From Senimuribacter intestinalis (GTDB taxonomy: Bacteria; Bacillota; Clostridia; Peptostreptococcales; Anaerovoracaceae), in assembly GCA_943192975.1 (NCBI GenBank), contig CALPCJ010000002.1, positions 248,001-312,000 on the forward strand: a stretch of DNA of 64,000 nt. Reading direction: 5' to 3'. The position numbers and the translations under genes are program-made. How positions within the stretch are numbered: position 1 is the first letter of the stretch; every line of letters starts with the position of its first letter. The notes beneath the pieces are model-generated. The model was not told where the DNA came from, did not search any database, and saw nothing but the letters and a program-made list of their open reading frames with translations. Shown piece after piece: positions 41,144-50,187 of this stretch.

Positions 41144-42214
41144 ATGAATTATAAAATTGCTGTAGTCAAAGGCGACGGCATCGGACCTGAAGTCATCGCC
41201 GAGACGATAAAAGTATTAGATAAAATCGGAGAAAAGTTCGGTCACACCTTCGAATACACTTATGTCCTTGCCGGTGGAAACGCCATCGACGAAGCGGGTC
41301 AGTGCCTGCCCCCGGAAACCATTGAGATCTGCAAAAAATCCGACGCCGTTTTGCTGGGCGCTGTAGGCGGTCCTAAATGGGATCACCTGCCGGGTGACGA
41401 ACGCCCGGAGCGAGCGCTTCTGGGACTTCGCAAAGCCCTGGGGCTCTTTGCCAACCTGCGCCCTGCCATGGTCTTTGATGAATTGGCTGATGCTTCCCCG
41501 CTGAAACCGGAGCTTTTGGCGGGCGGTCTTGATATCGCCGTGGTCAGAGAATTGACCGGCGGCATCTACTTTGGAAAAAAAGGCATCATCGAAAACACCG
41601 ATTTAGGTCCTGCCGCCTACGACGTGGAACAGTACGCAGAAGAAGAAGTACGCCGCATCGCGAAAGTCGCTTTTGATATGGCGATGAAGCGGGACAAAAA
41701 GGTAACCAGCGTCGACAAAGCCAACGTTCTAGAAAGCTCTCGCCTCTGGAGACGGATTGTAGGTGAAGTCGCAAAAGAATATCCGGAAGTAGAACTGGAA
41801 AATTTCTATGTAGACAATGCCGCTATGCAGCTCGTGCGAAATCCGAAGCAGTTTGACGTCATCGTCACCAGCAACATCTTCGGCGATATTCTCTCCGACG
41901 AGGCAAGCCAGATCACCGGCTCCATCGGTATGCTGCCGTCGGCAAGTCTGGCGGAAGGCAATTTCGGCATGTACGAACCAGTCCACGGCTCTGCACCTGA
42001 CATCGCAGGACAGAATCTGGCAAACCCGATTGCCACGATTCTCTCTGCCGCCATGATGCTGCGTTATACCCTCGGACTGACTGCCGAATCAGACACCATT
42101 GAAAACGCTGTCAAAAAATTCTTAGCCAAAGGATACAGAACGCCGGACATTGCGGCGGGCGGTCCTTCTATCGGCACAAAAGAAGCCGGGGATTTGATTG
42201 CGCAACTGCTCTAG
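41144..42214 (+). CDS. leuB: 3-isopropylmalate dehydrogenase
   Basis: NAD-dependent oxidative decarboxylase of 356 residues giving 2-oxoisocaproate, which IlvE then aminates. Motifs: VVKGDGIGPEV, the substrate-binding RPERALLGLRKALGLFANLRP, the catalytic Lys/Asp region DKANVLESSRLWR and NIFGDILSDEASQITGS, and the NAD site VHGSAPDIAGQNLANP (Asp in place pointing to NAD). Start after AAGGAGAAAGATCA, 15 bases past leuD. Last gene of the leuACDB operon. Confidence 0.97.
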   Translation: MNYKIAVVKGDGIGPEVIAETIKVLDKIGEKFGHTFEYTYVLAGGNAIDEAGQCLPPETIEICKKSDAVLLGAVGGPKWDHLPGDERPERALLGLRKALGLFANLRPAMVFDELADASPLKPELLAGGLDIAVVRELTGGIYFGKKGIIENTDLGPAAYDVEQYAEEEVRRIAKVAFDMAMKRDKKVTSVDKANVLESSRLWRRIVGEVAKEYPEVELENFYVDNAAMQLVRNPKQFDVIVTSNIFGDILSDEASQITGSIGMLPSASLAEGNFGMYEPVHGSAPDIAGQNLANPIATILSAAMMLRYTLGLTAESDTIENAVKKFLAKGYRTPDIAAGGPSIGTKEAGDLIAQLL

Positions 42215-42259
42215 TTCACCCTTTTCGAAACTATCTATTTCTAAAAAGTCTCCTGGTGC

Positions 42260-42288
42260 AAGTCCCGCACTGCGGGACTTTTTTTTTC
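42260..42288 (+). terminator. Terminator of the leu operon
   Basis: AAGTCCCGCA and TGCGGGACTT form a 10-base-pair hairpin followed by eight T, 46 bases after the leuB stop codon. Confidence 0.95.
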
Positions 42289-42399
42289 GTTTCACCAGGC
42301 TTAAGAATTATTAAGAAAAAATCCAACAAATTCCTATTGATTTTCCCTCCGGTTTTGCTATCATTATATATACATCTAATAATAAGGGGACTACACATC

Positions 42400-43188
42400 A
42401 TGACAAAAGAAAAGAAAACAAATAGCAAAAAATTTTTGATTTTTATCATAGTCTTACTCCTTTTGGTAAGCCTATTTTTTATGCAATATTTTAAAAGCAA
42501 CGAAAACGCTGCATACAGCGAAAAGAAAATCAGGACAAATATCTCTACCATTGCAACTTTTGATTATTCCAAGGTTACGACCATCGAGGCACAGATTAAA
42601 AATCTGGAAATTACAGAAGCCCACGGTACTTTTGATGTAACGGAAACACTTTCCAAAGACCAGTATAGAAAAATCTTCTCCACAAGCGCCATTCTCGGCG
42701 ATTCTATCACTGAGGGGCTTGCTGACTACGGCTGGCTAGGAAATGAGCAGGTTTTCTGTAAAATCGGCGCGTCCATTATCAGCGGCGACGACCTATTCAC
42801 GTCTGCCGCAAATACTTATCCAGGATTTGCATTCTGCTCTTTCGGCATGAATGACATGGGAAATTATAACGGCAATGCGGATGCATTTATTGAGAAATAT
42901 ACCACTCTGATTCAGGAATTTAAAAAAATCTCTCCAAATACAATCATTCTGGTTAATGGGATTACACCGCCGACCAAAAACGCAATTGCCTCTAATCCAA
43001 TCCTGGGCAATTACAAGAAATTTAACAACGCTCTGAAACAGATGTGCAAGGATTTAAAATTAACCTATATTGACAATACTTATATCATAGAAGAACATCC
43101 TGAGTTTTATGCCGGCGACGGTATCCATGTCACAGCCGATTACTACCCGCTCTGGATGAACAATATGATTCTGAAGGCAGGCATATAA
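42400..43188 (+). CDS. Membrane-anchored SGNH/GDSL hydrolase
   Basis: Extracytoplasmic esterase-like protein of 262 residues with an N-terminal membrane anchor (FLIFIIVLLLLVSLFFM). SGNH motifs: ILGDSITEGL (nucleophile Ser), CSFGMNDMGNY (Gly/Asn oxyanion residues) and GDGIHVT (Asp and His). Start chosen at 42400 behind AAGGGGA; the frame is open further upstream but overlaps the terminator of leuB. First of four genes for O-acylation of a surface glycopolymer; it may transfer or remove acyl groups there. Confidence 0.87.
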   Translation: MTKEKKTNSKKFLIFIIVLLLLVSLFFMQYFKSNENAAYSEKKIRTNISTIATFDYSKVTTIEAQIKNLEITEAHGTFDVTETLSKDQYRKIFSTSAILGDSITEGLADYGWLGNEQVFCKIGASIISGDDLFTSAANTYPGFAFCSFGMNDMGNYNGNADAFIEKYTTLIQEFKKISPNTIILVNGITPPTKNAIASNPILGNYKKFNNALKQMCKDLKLTYIDNTYIIEEHPEFYAGDGIHVTADYYPLWMNNMILKAGI

Positions 43189-43649
43189 TGATTAAAAAAG
43201 CAGTTTTCGTCCTAATTTTGATTTTATTTCTTGCCGGTGTCTATGAGAGCGCCGGTGCAAACGATATTCCCATGGAGGATATTGAAACACAACTGACCAC
43301 AGCATGCGATATGACCCACATGACAAAGTGTGATAACCGAAATCTGATGCAGTTTTTTGGTCTGGATTATGAACAGTACGATTCTCACCTCTACTATAAA
43401 GGAAAAGAGGCGCTCAGCGTCGATGAAGTACTGATTGTAAAAGCCCATGAAAAATCTGATTTAGATGGGGTCAAAGATGCCGTCGAAAAACGCATCGCAT
43501 CGCAAACCGCAACCTTTGATGGATACGGTCCTGCGCAGGTTGCGCTGCTTTCAGATGCCGTGATTATCACAAAAGGAAATTATTTATTTTACTGCACTGA
43601 TCAACATGCAGAAAAATTTGGGGAGGTGTTCTGCGATGCTGTTCAGTAG
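43188..43649 (+). CDS. DUF4358 family exported protein
   Basis: A 153-residue protein with a signal peptide or anchor (KAVFVLILILFLAGVYESAGA) and a DUF4358-like domain (LMQFFGLDYEQYDSHLYYKG; VLIVKAHEKSDLDGVKDAVEKR). DUF4358 proteins often accompany MBOAT genes in Clostridia, function unknown. Its ATG overlaps the SGNH stop by one base (TAATG), and its end overlaps the MBOAT start by 14 bases, so all three are coupled. Confidence 0.82.
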   Translation: MIKKAVFVLILILFLAGVYESAGANDIPMEDIETQLTTACDMTHMTKCDNRNLMQFFGLDYEQYDSHLYYKGKEALSVDEVLIVKAHEKSDLDGVKDAVEKRIASQTATFDGYGPAQVALLSDAVIITKGNYLFYCTDQHAEKFGEVFCDAVQ

Positions 43650-45030
43650 TATCCTGTTTTTATTTTACTTTCTGCCGGTGACGTTGTTCATCTACACCAT
43701 CGTCCCCCGCAGACTAAAAAATCCGGTTCTGCTCATTGCCAGCATTTTCTTCTATAGCTGGGGAGAGCCGATTTATGTGATCCTGATGCTGTTCAGCGCT
43801 GTCTTCAATTATCTTATGGCAATCGATATCAGGCGTGAACAGATTCATAACAAAACCGGAAAAAGCACACTGATTTTTACAGTTATCGTCAATCTGTTTA
43901 TCCTGTGCTTTTTTAAATACTACGGCTTCCTCATGGACACCATAAACGACCTGCTTGGTACTGAAATCAAATATACAGCGCTAGCACTGCCCATCGGTAT
44001 TTCTTTTTATACCTTTCAGGCACTTTCCTATATTTTCGATGTATACAGGGGCAACGTGCACGTACAGCGAAACCTGCTGCATTTTGCACTCTATCTTGCC
44101 CTCTTCCCGCAGCTGATTGCAGGTCCTATTGTCAAATACAAAGACATCGCACTACAGCTCAAGGAAAGAACCCTCACATTGGAAAAATTTGGAGATGGTA
44201 CACGCCGCTTTCTGATCGGACTTGGCAAAAAAGTCATTCTCGCCAATAATCTGGGGGCAATTCACGCTGCTGTGACTGCACTGCCCGACCAGCAAGTTTC
44301 TGTACTCACCTATTGGATCGGCATCATCTGTTATACTCTGCAGATTTACTTCGATTTCAGCGGCTATTCCGATATGGCAATCGGTCTTGGCAAAATGTTC
44401 GGATTTGAATTCTTAGAAAACTTCAATTACCCGTATATTTCCAAAACCGTTACCGAATTCTGGCGCAGATGGCATATGTCCCTATCGACCTGGTTCAGAG
44501 AGTATGTCTATATCCCGCTGGGCGGCAATCGTGTTTCTACAAAGCGGCATATTCTCAACTTGCTGATTGTATGGTCATTGACTGGACTCTGGCACGGCGC
44601 CAGCTGGAATTTCGTTGCATGGGGTCTTTACTATGGCTTCCTGCTGATTCTTGAGAAATATTTCCTGGGAAATCATTTAGAAAAATGTCCCGCCACTGTC
44701 CAGCATATCTATACGATGCTCATCGTCGCCATCGGCTGGGTCTTCTTCAGCAGTGAAACCTTAACCGGCGCACTGCAGTATCTGCAAGTGCTCTTCTGCG
44801 CAGGCGGTGTTCCCCTTGCAGATACTATGACGCTATACCTGCTGCGCACCAACTGGGTATTCCTGCTGCTTGGAATTCTCATTGCAACCCCAGAACCAAT
44901 GAAGCAGTTTGAAATCCTGCGCAAACGAAATGGACTGCTCAGTACCCTGCTATTACTGGGACTCCTTGCCCTGTGCACTGCTTACCTAGTATTCAGCAGC
45001 TATAACCCGTTTCTGTATTTTAGGTTCTAA
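43636..45030 (+). CDS. MBOAT family O-acyltransferase (AlgI/DltB-like)
   Basis: Polytopic membrane O-acyltransferase of 464 residues, about ten spans. MBOAT signatures: FYSWGEPIYVILML, GISFYTFQALSYIFDVYRG, FWRRWHMSLSTWFREYVYIPLGGN and the catalytic His in GLWHGASWNFVAWG. It would move an acyl group (often acetyl) from a cytoplasmic donor to the outer face, where partner proteins attach it to a polysaccharide. The ATG at 43636 follows GGGGAGGTG. The dlt partners are absent, so alginate-type acetylation is a better model than D-alanylation. Confidence 0.93.
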   Translation: MLFSSILFLFYFLPVTLFIYTIVPRRLKNPVLLIASIFFYSWGEPIYVILMLFSAVFNYLMAIDIRREQIHNKTGKSTLIFTVIVNLFILCFFKYYGFLMDTINDLLGTEIKYTALALPIGISFYTFQALSYIFDVYRGNVHVQRNLLHFALYLALFPQLIAGPIVKYKDIALQLKERTLTLEKFGDGTRRFLIGLGKKVILANNLGAIHAAVTALPDQQVSVLTYWIGIICYTLQIYFDFSGYSDMAIGLGKMFGFEFLENFNYPYISKTVTEFWRRWHMSLSTWFREYVYIPLGGNRVSTKRHILNLLIVWSLTGLWHGASWNFVAWGLYYGFLLILEKYFLGNHLEKCPATVQHIYTMLIVAIGWVFFSSETLTGALQYLQVLFCAGGVPLADTMTLYLLRTNWVFLLLGILIATPEPMKQFEILRKRNGLLSTLLLLGLLALCTAYLVFSSYNPFLYFRF

Positions 45031-45177
45031 TGGTTCCGTCCCAAGAGGACGAGCAATGGCGAAGTTCGATTGGTCTGACGGACCTTATGCTTTAAATCCC
45101 CAAGAAAGCAAGCCCACGGCGAAGCTTGATTGGCAGGATTTAGTCGTATAATGGTTCCGTCCCAAGAGGACGAGCAA
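45030..45177. repeat. Island H: about 60-bp repeats with a conserved core and exchanged arms
   Basis: ATGGTTCCGTCC through CGAGCAA (27 bp) occurs at 45030-45056 and again at 45151-45177. A diverged copy lies between them, so the period is about 60 bp. Unit 1 has arms GGTTCCGTC...GACGGACC; unit 2 has arms TTTAAATCC...GGATTTA around a similar core (CCCAAGA...GGCGAAGYTYGATTGG). The array starts in the MBOAT stop codon and lies within the O-acylation operon. Confidence 0.75.
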
Positions 45178-45222
45178 ACTGCCAAACGGTAATATAAATT
45201 GCAAAAAAAAGGATTATCAATT

Positions 45223-46371
45223 ATGAACAAAAAATTAACCGATACAATATTAGGGCTTTGTTTCATCGCTGTTCTTGCGGGGGTCTTCCTCTGCAATCTG
45301 TTCAGCAGTGATCAAAGTTTTTCAGAAGAAGAAAACAGAGTACTACAGGATAAACCGACATTCACCTTTTCTTCTTATGTGGAAGGTCGCTATGAAAAAA
45401 AACTGGAATCCTATGTCAACGACCAATTTCCTGCCAGAAATACGTTCATAAAAATCAAAACAGCATCTGACGTGACCTGCGGCAAGCTGGAATCAGGCGG
45501 CGTCTACCGCTGCAAAGATAACTACCTGATGGAATCTATCACGGAACCTTCAGAGCACTGGATGAAATCCACCCTCTCCAGTCTGACTCAGTTCAAACGC
45601 CAGTACAAAAAACTGAACATGTACTTTATGCTGGCGCCAAATGCCGCCAATATTCTGTGCGACAAATTGCCTGCAACCGTAATCACTGCAGATCAAAACC
45701 AATCCATTAATCAGTTTTATAAAGGAGTCGAAGAGTGCGGCATCAAGCCTATTGATGTGCGTTCCATCTTAACCAAAAACGCAAAGCAAAATACACAGCT
45801 CTACTATAGAACCGACCATCACTGGACCACCGACGGTGCGTTTCTCGCATATAAAGAAGCTGTTTCCATTATGAAACTGACCGATAATGTAAGCTATAAA
45901 CGCTATGTCGTAAAAAACGATTTTCGCGGCACCCTGGCTTCCAAAAGCGGTTTCACCAACGGTCAAAATGACCCGCTAACCATTTACTTGCCAAATAAAG
46001 ACAAAGATTACCATAATTCCGTCATTTACTATGCGGATACCAAAACGAAGACAACGGAGTTTTACCAGCTTGACAATCTGGATACCAAAGACGCTTATAC
46101 CGTATTCGGCGGCAGCAACCATCCGATGTACACCATCAAAACCCCTACTGCCTCCGAAAAAAAATTACTGCTGGTCAAGGATTCTTACGCTAACAGCATG
46201 ATTCCGTTCCTTGCACAGAATTTCCGCGAAATCGTCGTCGTCGATCCTCGCTATTTCTTTGATGATATCAACGATATCATTAAATCAGAAGGCATCACGG
46301 ATGTACTATTCCTCTACAATGCCAATACCTTCTTTGCAGACAACTCGCTGGAAATGATGCTGACAGCGTAA
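45223..46371 (+). CDS. DHHW family protein (AlgX/AlgJ-like)
   Basis: A 382-residue extracytoplasmic protein with an N-terminal anchor (ILGLCFIAVLAGVFLCNLF). The family signature is YRTDHHWTTDGAF, where Asp and His correspond to the catalytic pair of SGNH-like AlgX/AlgJ acetyltransferases; a serine candidate is in LLVKDSYANSMIPFL. With the MBOAT protein it should complete acyl transfer to a surface polymer. The start at 45223 (MNKKLTDT) follows AAAAGGATTATCAATT. Separated from the MBOAT gene by the 45030-45177 repeats. Confidence 0.87.
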   Translation: MNKKLTDTILGLCFIAVLAGVFLCNLFSSDQSFSEEENRVLQDKPTFTFSSYVEGRYEKKLESYVNDQFPARNTFIKIKTASDVTCGKLESGGVYRCKDNYLMESITEPSEHWMKSTLSSLTQFKRQYKKLNMYFMLAPNAANILCDKLPATVITADQNQSINQFYKGVEECGIKPIDVRSILTKNAKQNTQLYYRTDHHWTTDGAFLAYKEAVSIMKLTDNVSYKRYVVKNDFRGTLASKSGFTNGQNDPLTIYLPNKDKDYHNSVIYYADTKTKTTEFYQLDNLDTKDAYTVFGGSNHPMYTIKTPTASEKKLLLVKDSYANSMIPFLAQNFREIVVVDPRYFFDDINDIIKSEGITDVLFLYNANTFFADNSLEMMLTA

Positions 46372-46382
46372 ATACGATAAAT

Positions 46383-46425
46383 AAAAAGAACGCCCTGCAT
46401 GTATGGACCACAGGGCGTTCTTTTT
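46383..46425. terminator. Bidirectional terminator between converging genes
   Basis: AAAAAGAACGCCCTG and CAGGGCGTTCTTTTT form a perfect 15-base-pair stem with T runs in both directions, serving the DHHW gene on the plus strand and the amidohydrolase operon on the minus strand. Confidence 0.93.
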
Positions 46426-46427
46426 GT

Positions 46428-48002
46428 TTATGATATAGCGCGATAAGTCACCTTCCCGCCTGTCATGGTTAGAACAACTTTTGCTCCGGAAATTTCCTCT
46501 ACAGGAATTTCAAACAGATTTCTGTCAAGCACGGTCAAATCCGCATATTTGCCGACAGAAATCGTACCCCGTACATCCTCACTAAACCCTGCATACGCCC
46601 CCTCATAGGTAAACGCCTGCAGCGCTTCTTCTAAGGTCAACCCGTACTGGGGATACCAGGTCTTGCCGGAAACCGGGTCTTTACGGGTTACCGCATACTG
46701 CAGATTGGGCAGGATATCAAATTTTTCTACCGGGCAGTCGGAGCCTGCACACTGATGCACGCCCAGCTCAGCAAACCTTCGCCAGTTATAGCTGGTAGCC
46801 TCCAGTTCCTCTCCTACGCAGTCTTCTACGATATGCATATCATAGCGGACAAAAATCGGCTGAATATATGCCAGCAGATTCAGTTTCTGAAACCAGTCCT
46901 GCTGCTTTTCGCTCATAATCTGGCAATGGACGATCCCGTGGCGAAGATTCGCCTTTGGATTCTCATAATGCGCCCTGCGCAGCGCATTCAGCGTCTGTTC
47001 CAGTGCACCGTCGCCGATACAATGAATCGCCATCTGCATTCCGTACTCCTGCGCCAAGGATATCATCTCCTGCAGTTTCTCATCGGTATAATTCAGCACG
47101 CCACAGGTTTCCGGCGCGTTGCAATACGGCGCAAGCATAGCCGCCGTATGGGCGCCGAGAGATCCGTCTGTAATAATCTTCAGCGGTCCGATTCTGAAAA
47201 AACCGTAATCATCGCCGGTTCTGTGCCCTGCTGCAAGAAATTGTTTCAGCTCCGGCAGGGTTTCCAGATTGCACTGTTCATAAATCCGCACATCCAGCTT
47301 TCCTGCTTCGGAAAGCTCTCTGTACGCCTGTAAAATCAGCTTCCCGCAGGTGCCCGGCAGCACCGTAAAATCATCGGTATGAACTTCCGTAATACCGGCT
47401 CTTGCGGCAGCGCGCGCCGCATCCTGAATCAGTTCCTTCAGTTCATCTAAATCCGGCAGCGGCTCCGCCTCAGAAATGGCGTTTTGCATCTGTTCTCTGA
47501 CGATACCGTCCGGACAGCTTTCCAAAAGTCCCGAAAGCGCCAGCGCTTTTGTATTGCAAACGGAAATATGCAGACAAGCTCTCTGCAATACCACCGGCAC
47601 CTCTTCTGAAATCGCATCTAGATCCGTCCTGGTAGGCATGGTTTTTTCTATCCAGTCGTCCTGGTTGAAACCGCCTGCCAGGAGCCATCCACCCTTCTCG
47701 CTGATTTCAGAAACTCTGCCGCGGCAAAGCTCCATCGCTTCTGACAGTGACTTAGTCTCTGACAGATCGATGGTTCTCCGAACCATGGCGTCGTAAATAA
47801 AATGCAGGTGACTGTCGATAAATCCCGGCACCACGAATCTTCCGGCAAGGTCAATCCGCTCCGTCCTGCTGCTTGCCAGCGCCAGCATCTCCTGGTCACT
47901 ACCCAGCGCTGCAATCACGCCGTTTTTCACTGCTATAGCGCTGCATGCAGGATATGCCTGATCCTGCGTATAAATTGTTCCGTTGTAGAAAATGGTATCC
48001 AT
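46428..48002 (-). CDS. YtcJ-like amidohydrolase
   Basis: Metal-dependent amidohydrolase of 524 residues, YtcJ/NfdA subgroup. Motifs: PGFIDSHLHFIYD (metal His), ITDGSLGAHTAAM, MAIHCIGDGALEQ, RHGIVHCQI and CAGSDCPVEKF (C-terminal Asp). Substrates of the subgroup are formamides, amides and carbamates; the specific one is unknown. Last gene of a long minus-strand operon that also contains a second, non-identical member (51661-53277). Start after AAGGAGATTGCATTT. Confidence 0.88.
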   Translation of the reverse strand: MDTIFYNGTIYTQDQAYPACSAIAVKNGVIAALGSDQEMLALASSRTERIDLAGRFVVPGFIDSHLHFIYDAMVRRTIDLSETKSLSEAMELCRGRVSEISEKGGWLLAGGFNQDDWIEKTMPTRTDLDAISEEVPVVLQRACLHISVCNTKALALSGLLESCPDGIVREQMQNAISEAEPLPDLDELKELIQDAARAAARAGITEVHTDDFTVLPGTCGKLILQAYRELSEAGKLDVRIYEQCNLETLPELKQFLAAGHRTGDDYGFFRIGPLKIITDGSLGAHTAAMLAPYCNAPETCGVLNYTDEKLQEMISLAQEYGMQMAIHCIGDGALEQTLNALRRAHYENPKANLRHGIVHCQIMSEKQQDWFQKLNLLAYIQPIFVRYDMHIVEDCVGEELEATSYNWRRFAELGVHQCAGSDCPVEKFDILPNLQYAVTRKDPVSGKTWYPQYGLTLEEALQAFTYEGAYAGFSEDVRGTISVGKYADLTVLDRNLFEIPVEEISGAKVVLTMTGGKVTYRAIS

Positions 48003-48095
48003 AAATGCAATCTCCTTCTGTGATAATACATTTATTATATCAGCTTCCTTTTCCCACTGTAAACAATAAATTCCAGCAAAATCAGCACAATTTAT

Positions 48096-48872
48096 TTACC
48101 ACTTCTTCGACGGAAAGTCCGGTTTCCGTTTCTCATAGAAGGCTGCCAATCCTTCTTTTGCGTCTTCACTGGTAAAGGCTTTATACCCCAGCAGCGCCTC
48201 CGTCTCAAAAGCCTGTTCAGCCGGCATTTCTCTCAGCTTCAGCACAGATTCCTTTGCCGTCTGCACTGCCCTTGTACTGCAGGCGCAGAGCTTCTTTGCC
48301 ATCTCCATGGCTTTCTCCATCACCTGTTCAGGCGGTACCACCGCATTTAAAAGTCCATAGTCTAACGCCTTTTGCGCATCGATCCTCTCGCCGCTTAAAA
48401 TCAGTTCCATTGCTCTGACATAAGGAATCTGTCTTGCCAATCTTACCAGCGTGCCGCCGGCAGGCACGATTCCCAGAGAAACTTCCGGAAGGGCAAATAC
48501 TGCCTGACTGGAAGCCACTCTGATGTCCGACGCCAGCATAATTTCAAAACCGCCGCCCATGCAAAGTCCATTAACTGCGCAAATAAGCGGTTTAAATAGC
48601 CTGCTGTGCTTTAAATGTGCTGCGTCCCACTCGTCGATATAATGTCCCTGTCCCAAATACGGAATGGATTCCGTCAGATCCGCCCCGACACAGAAAGCCT
48701 TCTCTCCTGTTCCTGTCAAAATGCATACTGCTACATGGTCATCCTTCTGCGCTTTTTCAAAAGCCTCTCCTAAGTCCTGATACATCTGCAGCGTCAGGGT
48801 ATTCAGCTTTTCCGGTCTGTTAAACCAAATCACTGCAATCCCATCTTTCACCTCATAAGAAATATGCGTCAT
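48096..48872 (-). CDS. Enoyl-CoA hydratase/isomerase (crotonase) family protein
   Basis: A 258-residue crotonase. Both catalytic glutamates of true hydratases are present, in GLCMGGGFEIML and FALPEVSLGIVPAGG, and the oxyanion-hole segment FCVGADL is intact, so enoyl-CoA hydration is likely. In this operon a 3-methylglutaconyl-CoA hydratase role feeding HMG-CoA would fit (inference). The ATG at 48872 overlaps the CoA-transferase stop (TGATG) and follows GGAAGGAG; a GTG one codon upstream is possible. Confidence 0.9.
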   Translation of the reverse strand: MTHISYEVKDGIAVIWFNRPEKLNTLTLQMYQDLGEAFEKAQKDDHVAVCILTGTGEKAFCVGADLTESIPYLGQGHYIDEWDAAHLKHSRLFKPLICAVNGLCMGGGFEIMLASDIRVASSQAVFALPEVSLGIVPAGGTLVRLARQIPYVRAMELILSGERIDAQKALDYGLLNAVVPPEQVMEKAMEMAKKLCACSTRAVQTAKESVLKLREMPAEQAFETEALLGYKAFTSEDAKEGLAAFYEKRKPDFPSKKW

Positions 48873-50068
48873 CACAAAACTCCTTCCTCTGAAAGCACAC
48901 GGATTTCTTCTTCCGAATATCCCAAAAACTCTTGATAAATTCGGGCGTTGCCTTCTCCGATCTCCGGCGCGCGGCCCGAAGTATCACACGGCGTTTCACT
49001 CAATTTAATCGGTGTTCCGAACAGCTTGCCGTGAGCATTTCCGTAAGCATAGTCGATAAACATGTCCCTGTGATTCAGCTGCGGATCTAAAAGCACCTGA
49101 TCTATCGTATGAATCGCTGTCAGCGGTAATTTTTCCGCCAGCGCGTCCTGCAGCTCCTGACAGGTATACGCAGAAAACCACTGATTGATTTTCGGCAAAA
49201 TTCTCCTATTGTAAACTTCTTCGTCAAAGCGCTTTGCCATGGTATCAATTTCAGGATCCTGCAAAAGCTCCGGTTCGCCAAAGAACTCGCAGGTCGTCTT
49301 CCAAAAACGATCTGTATAGCCGCCGAAGAAGACTTCGCCATCCTTTGCTCTGAATTTCCCATAAGGTCTGCAAAGGGGATGATCATTTCCAAGAGGCTGC
49401 TGCACCTGGTCCCCCACCGTATAATTGGAAACGGCATTTTCTGTCAGCGCCAGAGAGGCGTCCAGCTGCGCCACGTCCACCAGCTGTCCCTGTCCCGTTT
49501 TCTGCGCGTGAATGTACGCAGAAAGAGTTCCAATCGCGCCGAAAAAAGTTGCCGCCAAATCCCCGATAATCGTACCGATTCTGGTCGGTTCACCGGGCAT
49601 ACCGTTCATGGACCAGAGCCCGCTGAGCGCCTGCCCGCTGTTATCATATGCAGGCCATGTCGAATAGGGTCCCGTCTGTCCAAATCCCGAAATTGCCGTA
49701 TAAACCAGCTTCGGATTGTACGTTTTCAAATTTTCATAACCAACACCCAGCTTATCCATTACGCCGGCGCGATAATTTTCCACAACAATATCCGCTTTTT
49801 GAACCATCTGCCGGAAAATATCCTTTGCCCGCGGCTCTTTCAAGTTCAACGTGATTGCCTCTTTATTCCTGTTATACTGGGCGAAGAAAGCGCTCTGCCG
49901 CTTATCTCCATCTACAAGATATGGCTCAAAATCCCGTGTATAGTCCGGATCACCGGGATTTTCAATCTTAATCACTCTGGCGCCAAGATCCGCTAATATC
50001 ATCGTTGCATAAGGTCCTGCAACAACTCTTGTTAAATCCAGTATCGTTACACCTTCCAGTGGTTTCAT
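48872..50068 (-). CDS. Family III CoA transferase (CaiB/BaiF)
   Basis: CoA transferase of 398 residues moving CoA between carboxylic acids. Motifs: LEGVTILDLTRVVAGPYATM, ADLGARVIKIENP, VVENYRAGVMDKLG and the catalytic Asp in TIIGDLAATFFG. The ATG at 50068 follows GGAGGAAAAAGAAA; the frame opens at 50092. It could activate the operon's carboxylic acid substrate (or mevalonate/HMG) as a CoA ester; donor and acceptor cannot be told from sequence. Confidence 0.92.
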   Translation of the reverse strand: MKPLEGVTILDLTRVVAGPYATMILADLGARVIKIENPGDPDYTRDFEPYLVDGDKRQSAFFAQYNRNKEAITLNLKEPRAKDIFRQMVQKADIVVENYRAGVMDKLGVGYENLKTYNPKLVYTAISGFGQTGPYSTWPAYDNSGQALSGLWSMNGMPGEPTRIGTIIGDLAATFFGAIGTLSAYIHAQKTGQGQLVDVAQLDASLALTENAVSNYTVGDQVQQPLGNDHPLCRPYGKFRAKDGEVFFGGYTDRFWKTTCEFFGEPELLQDPEIDTMAKRFDEEVYNRRILPKINQWFSAYTCQELQDALAEKLPLTAIHTIDQVLLDPQLNHRDMFIDYAYGNAHGKLFGTPIKLSETPCDTSGRAPEIGEGNARIYQEFLGYSEEEIRVLSEEGVL

Positions 50069-50089
50069 TTTCTTTTTCCTCCATAAACT

Positions 50090-50129
50090 CATACCGGAAA
50101 GCCTGACTTTTCAGTGACTTTCCGGTATG
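50090..50129. terminator. 12-bp inverted repeat upstream of the CoA-transferase gene
   Basis: CATACCGGAAAG and CTTTCCGGTATG flank 16 bases, 58 bases after the AGCS gene ends. No T run follows on the minus strand, so it may be an RNA-stability or partial-termination hairpin that separates the first half of the operon from the second, rather than a full terminator. Confidence 0.55.
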
Positions 50130-50187
50130 GATCCAAAACAAGACAAGTCTTTATTTTACAGAATTCATTTCACTTGTGTTATAATGA

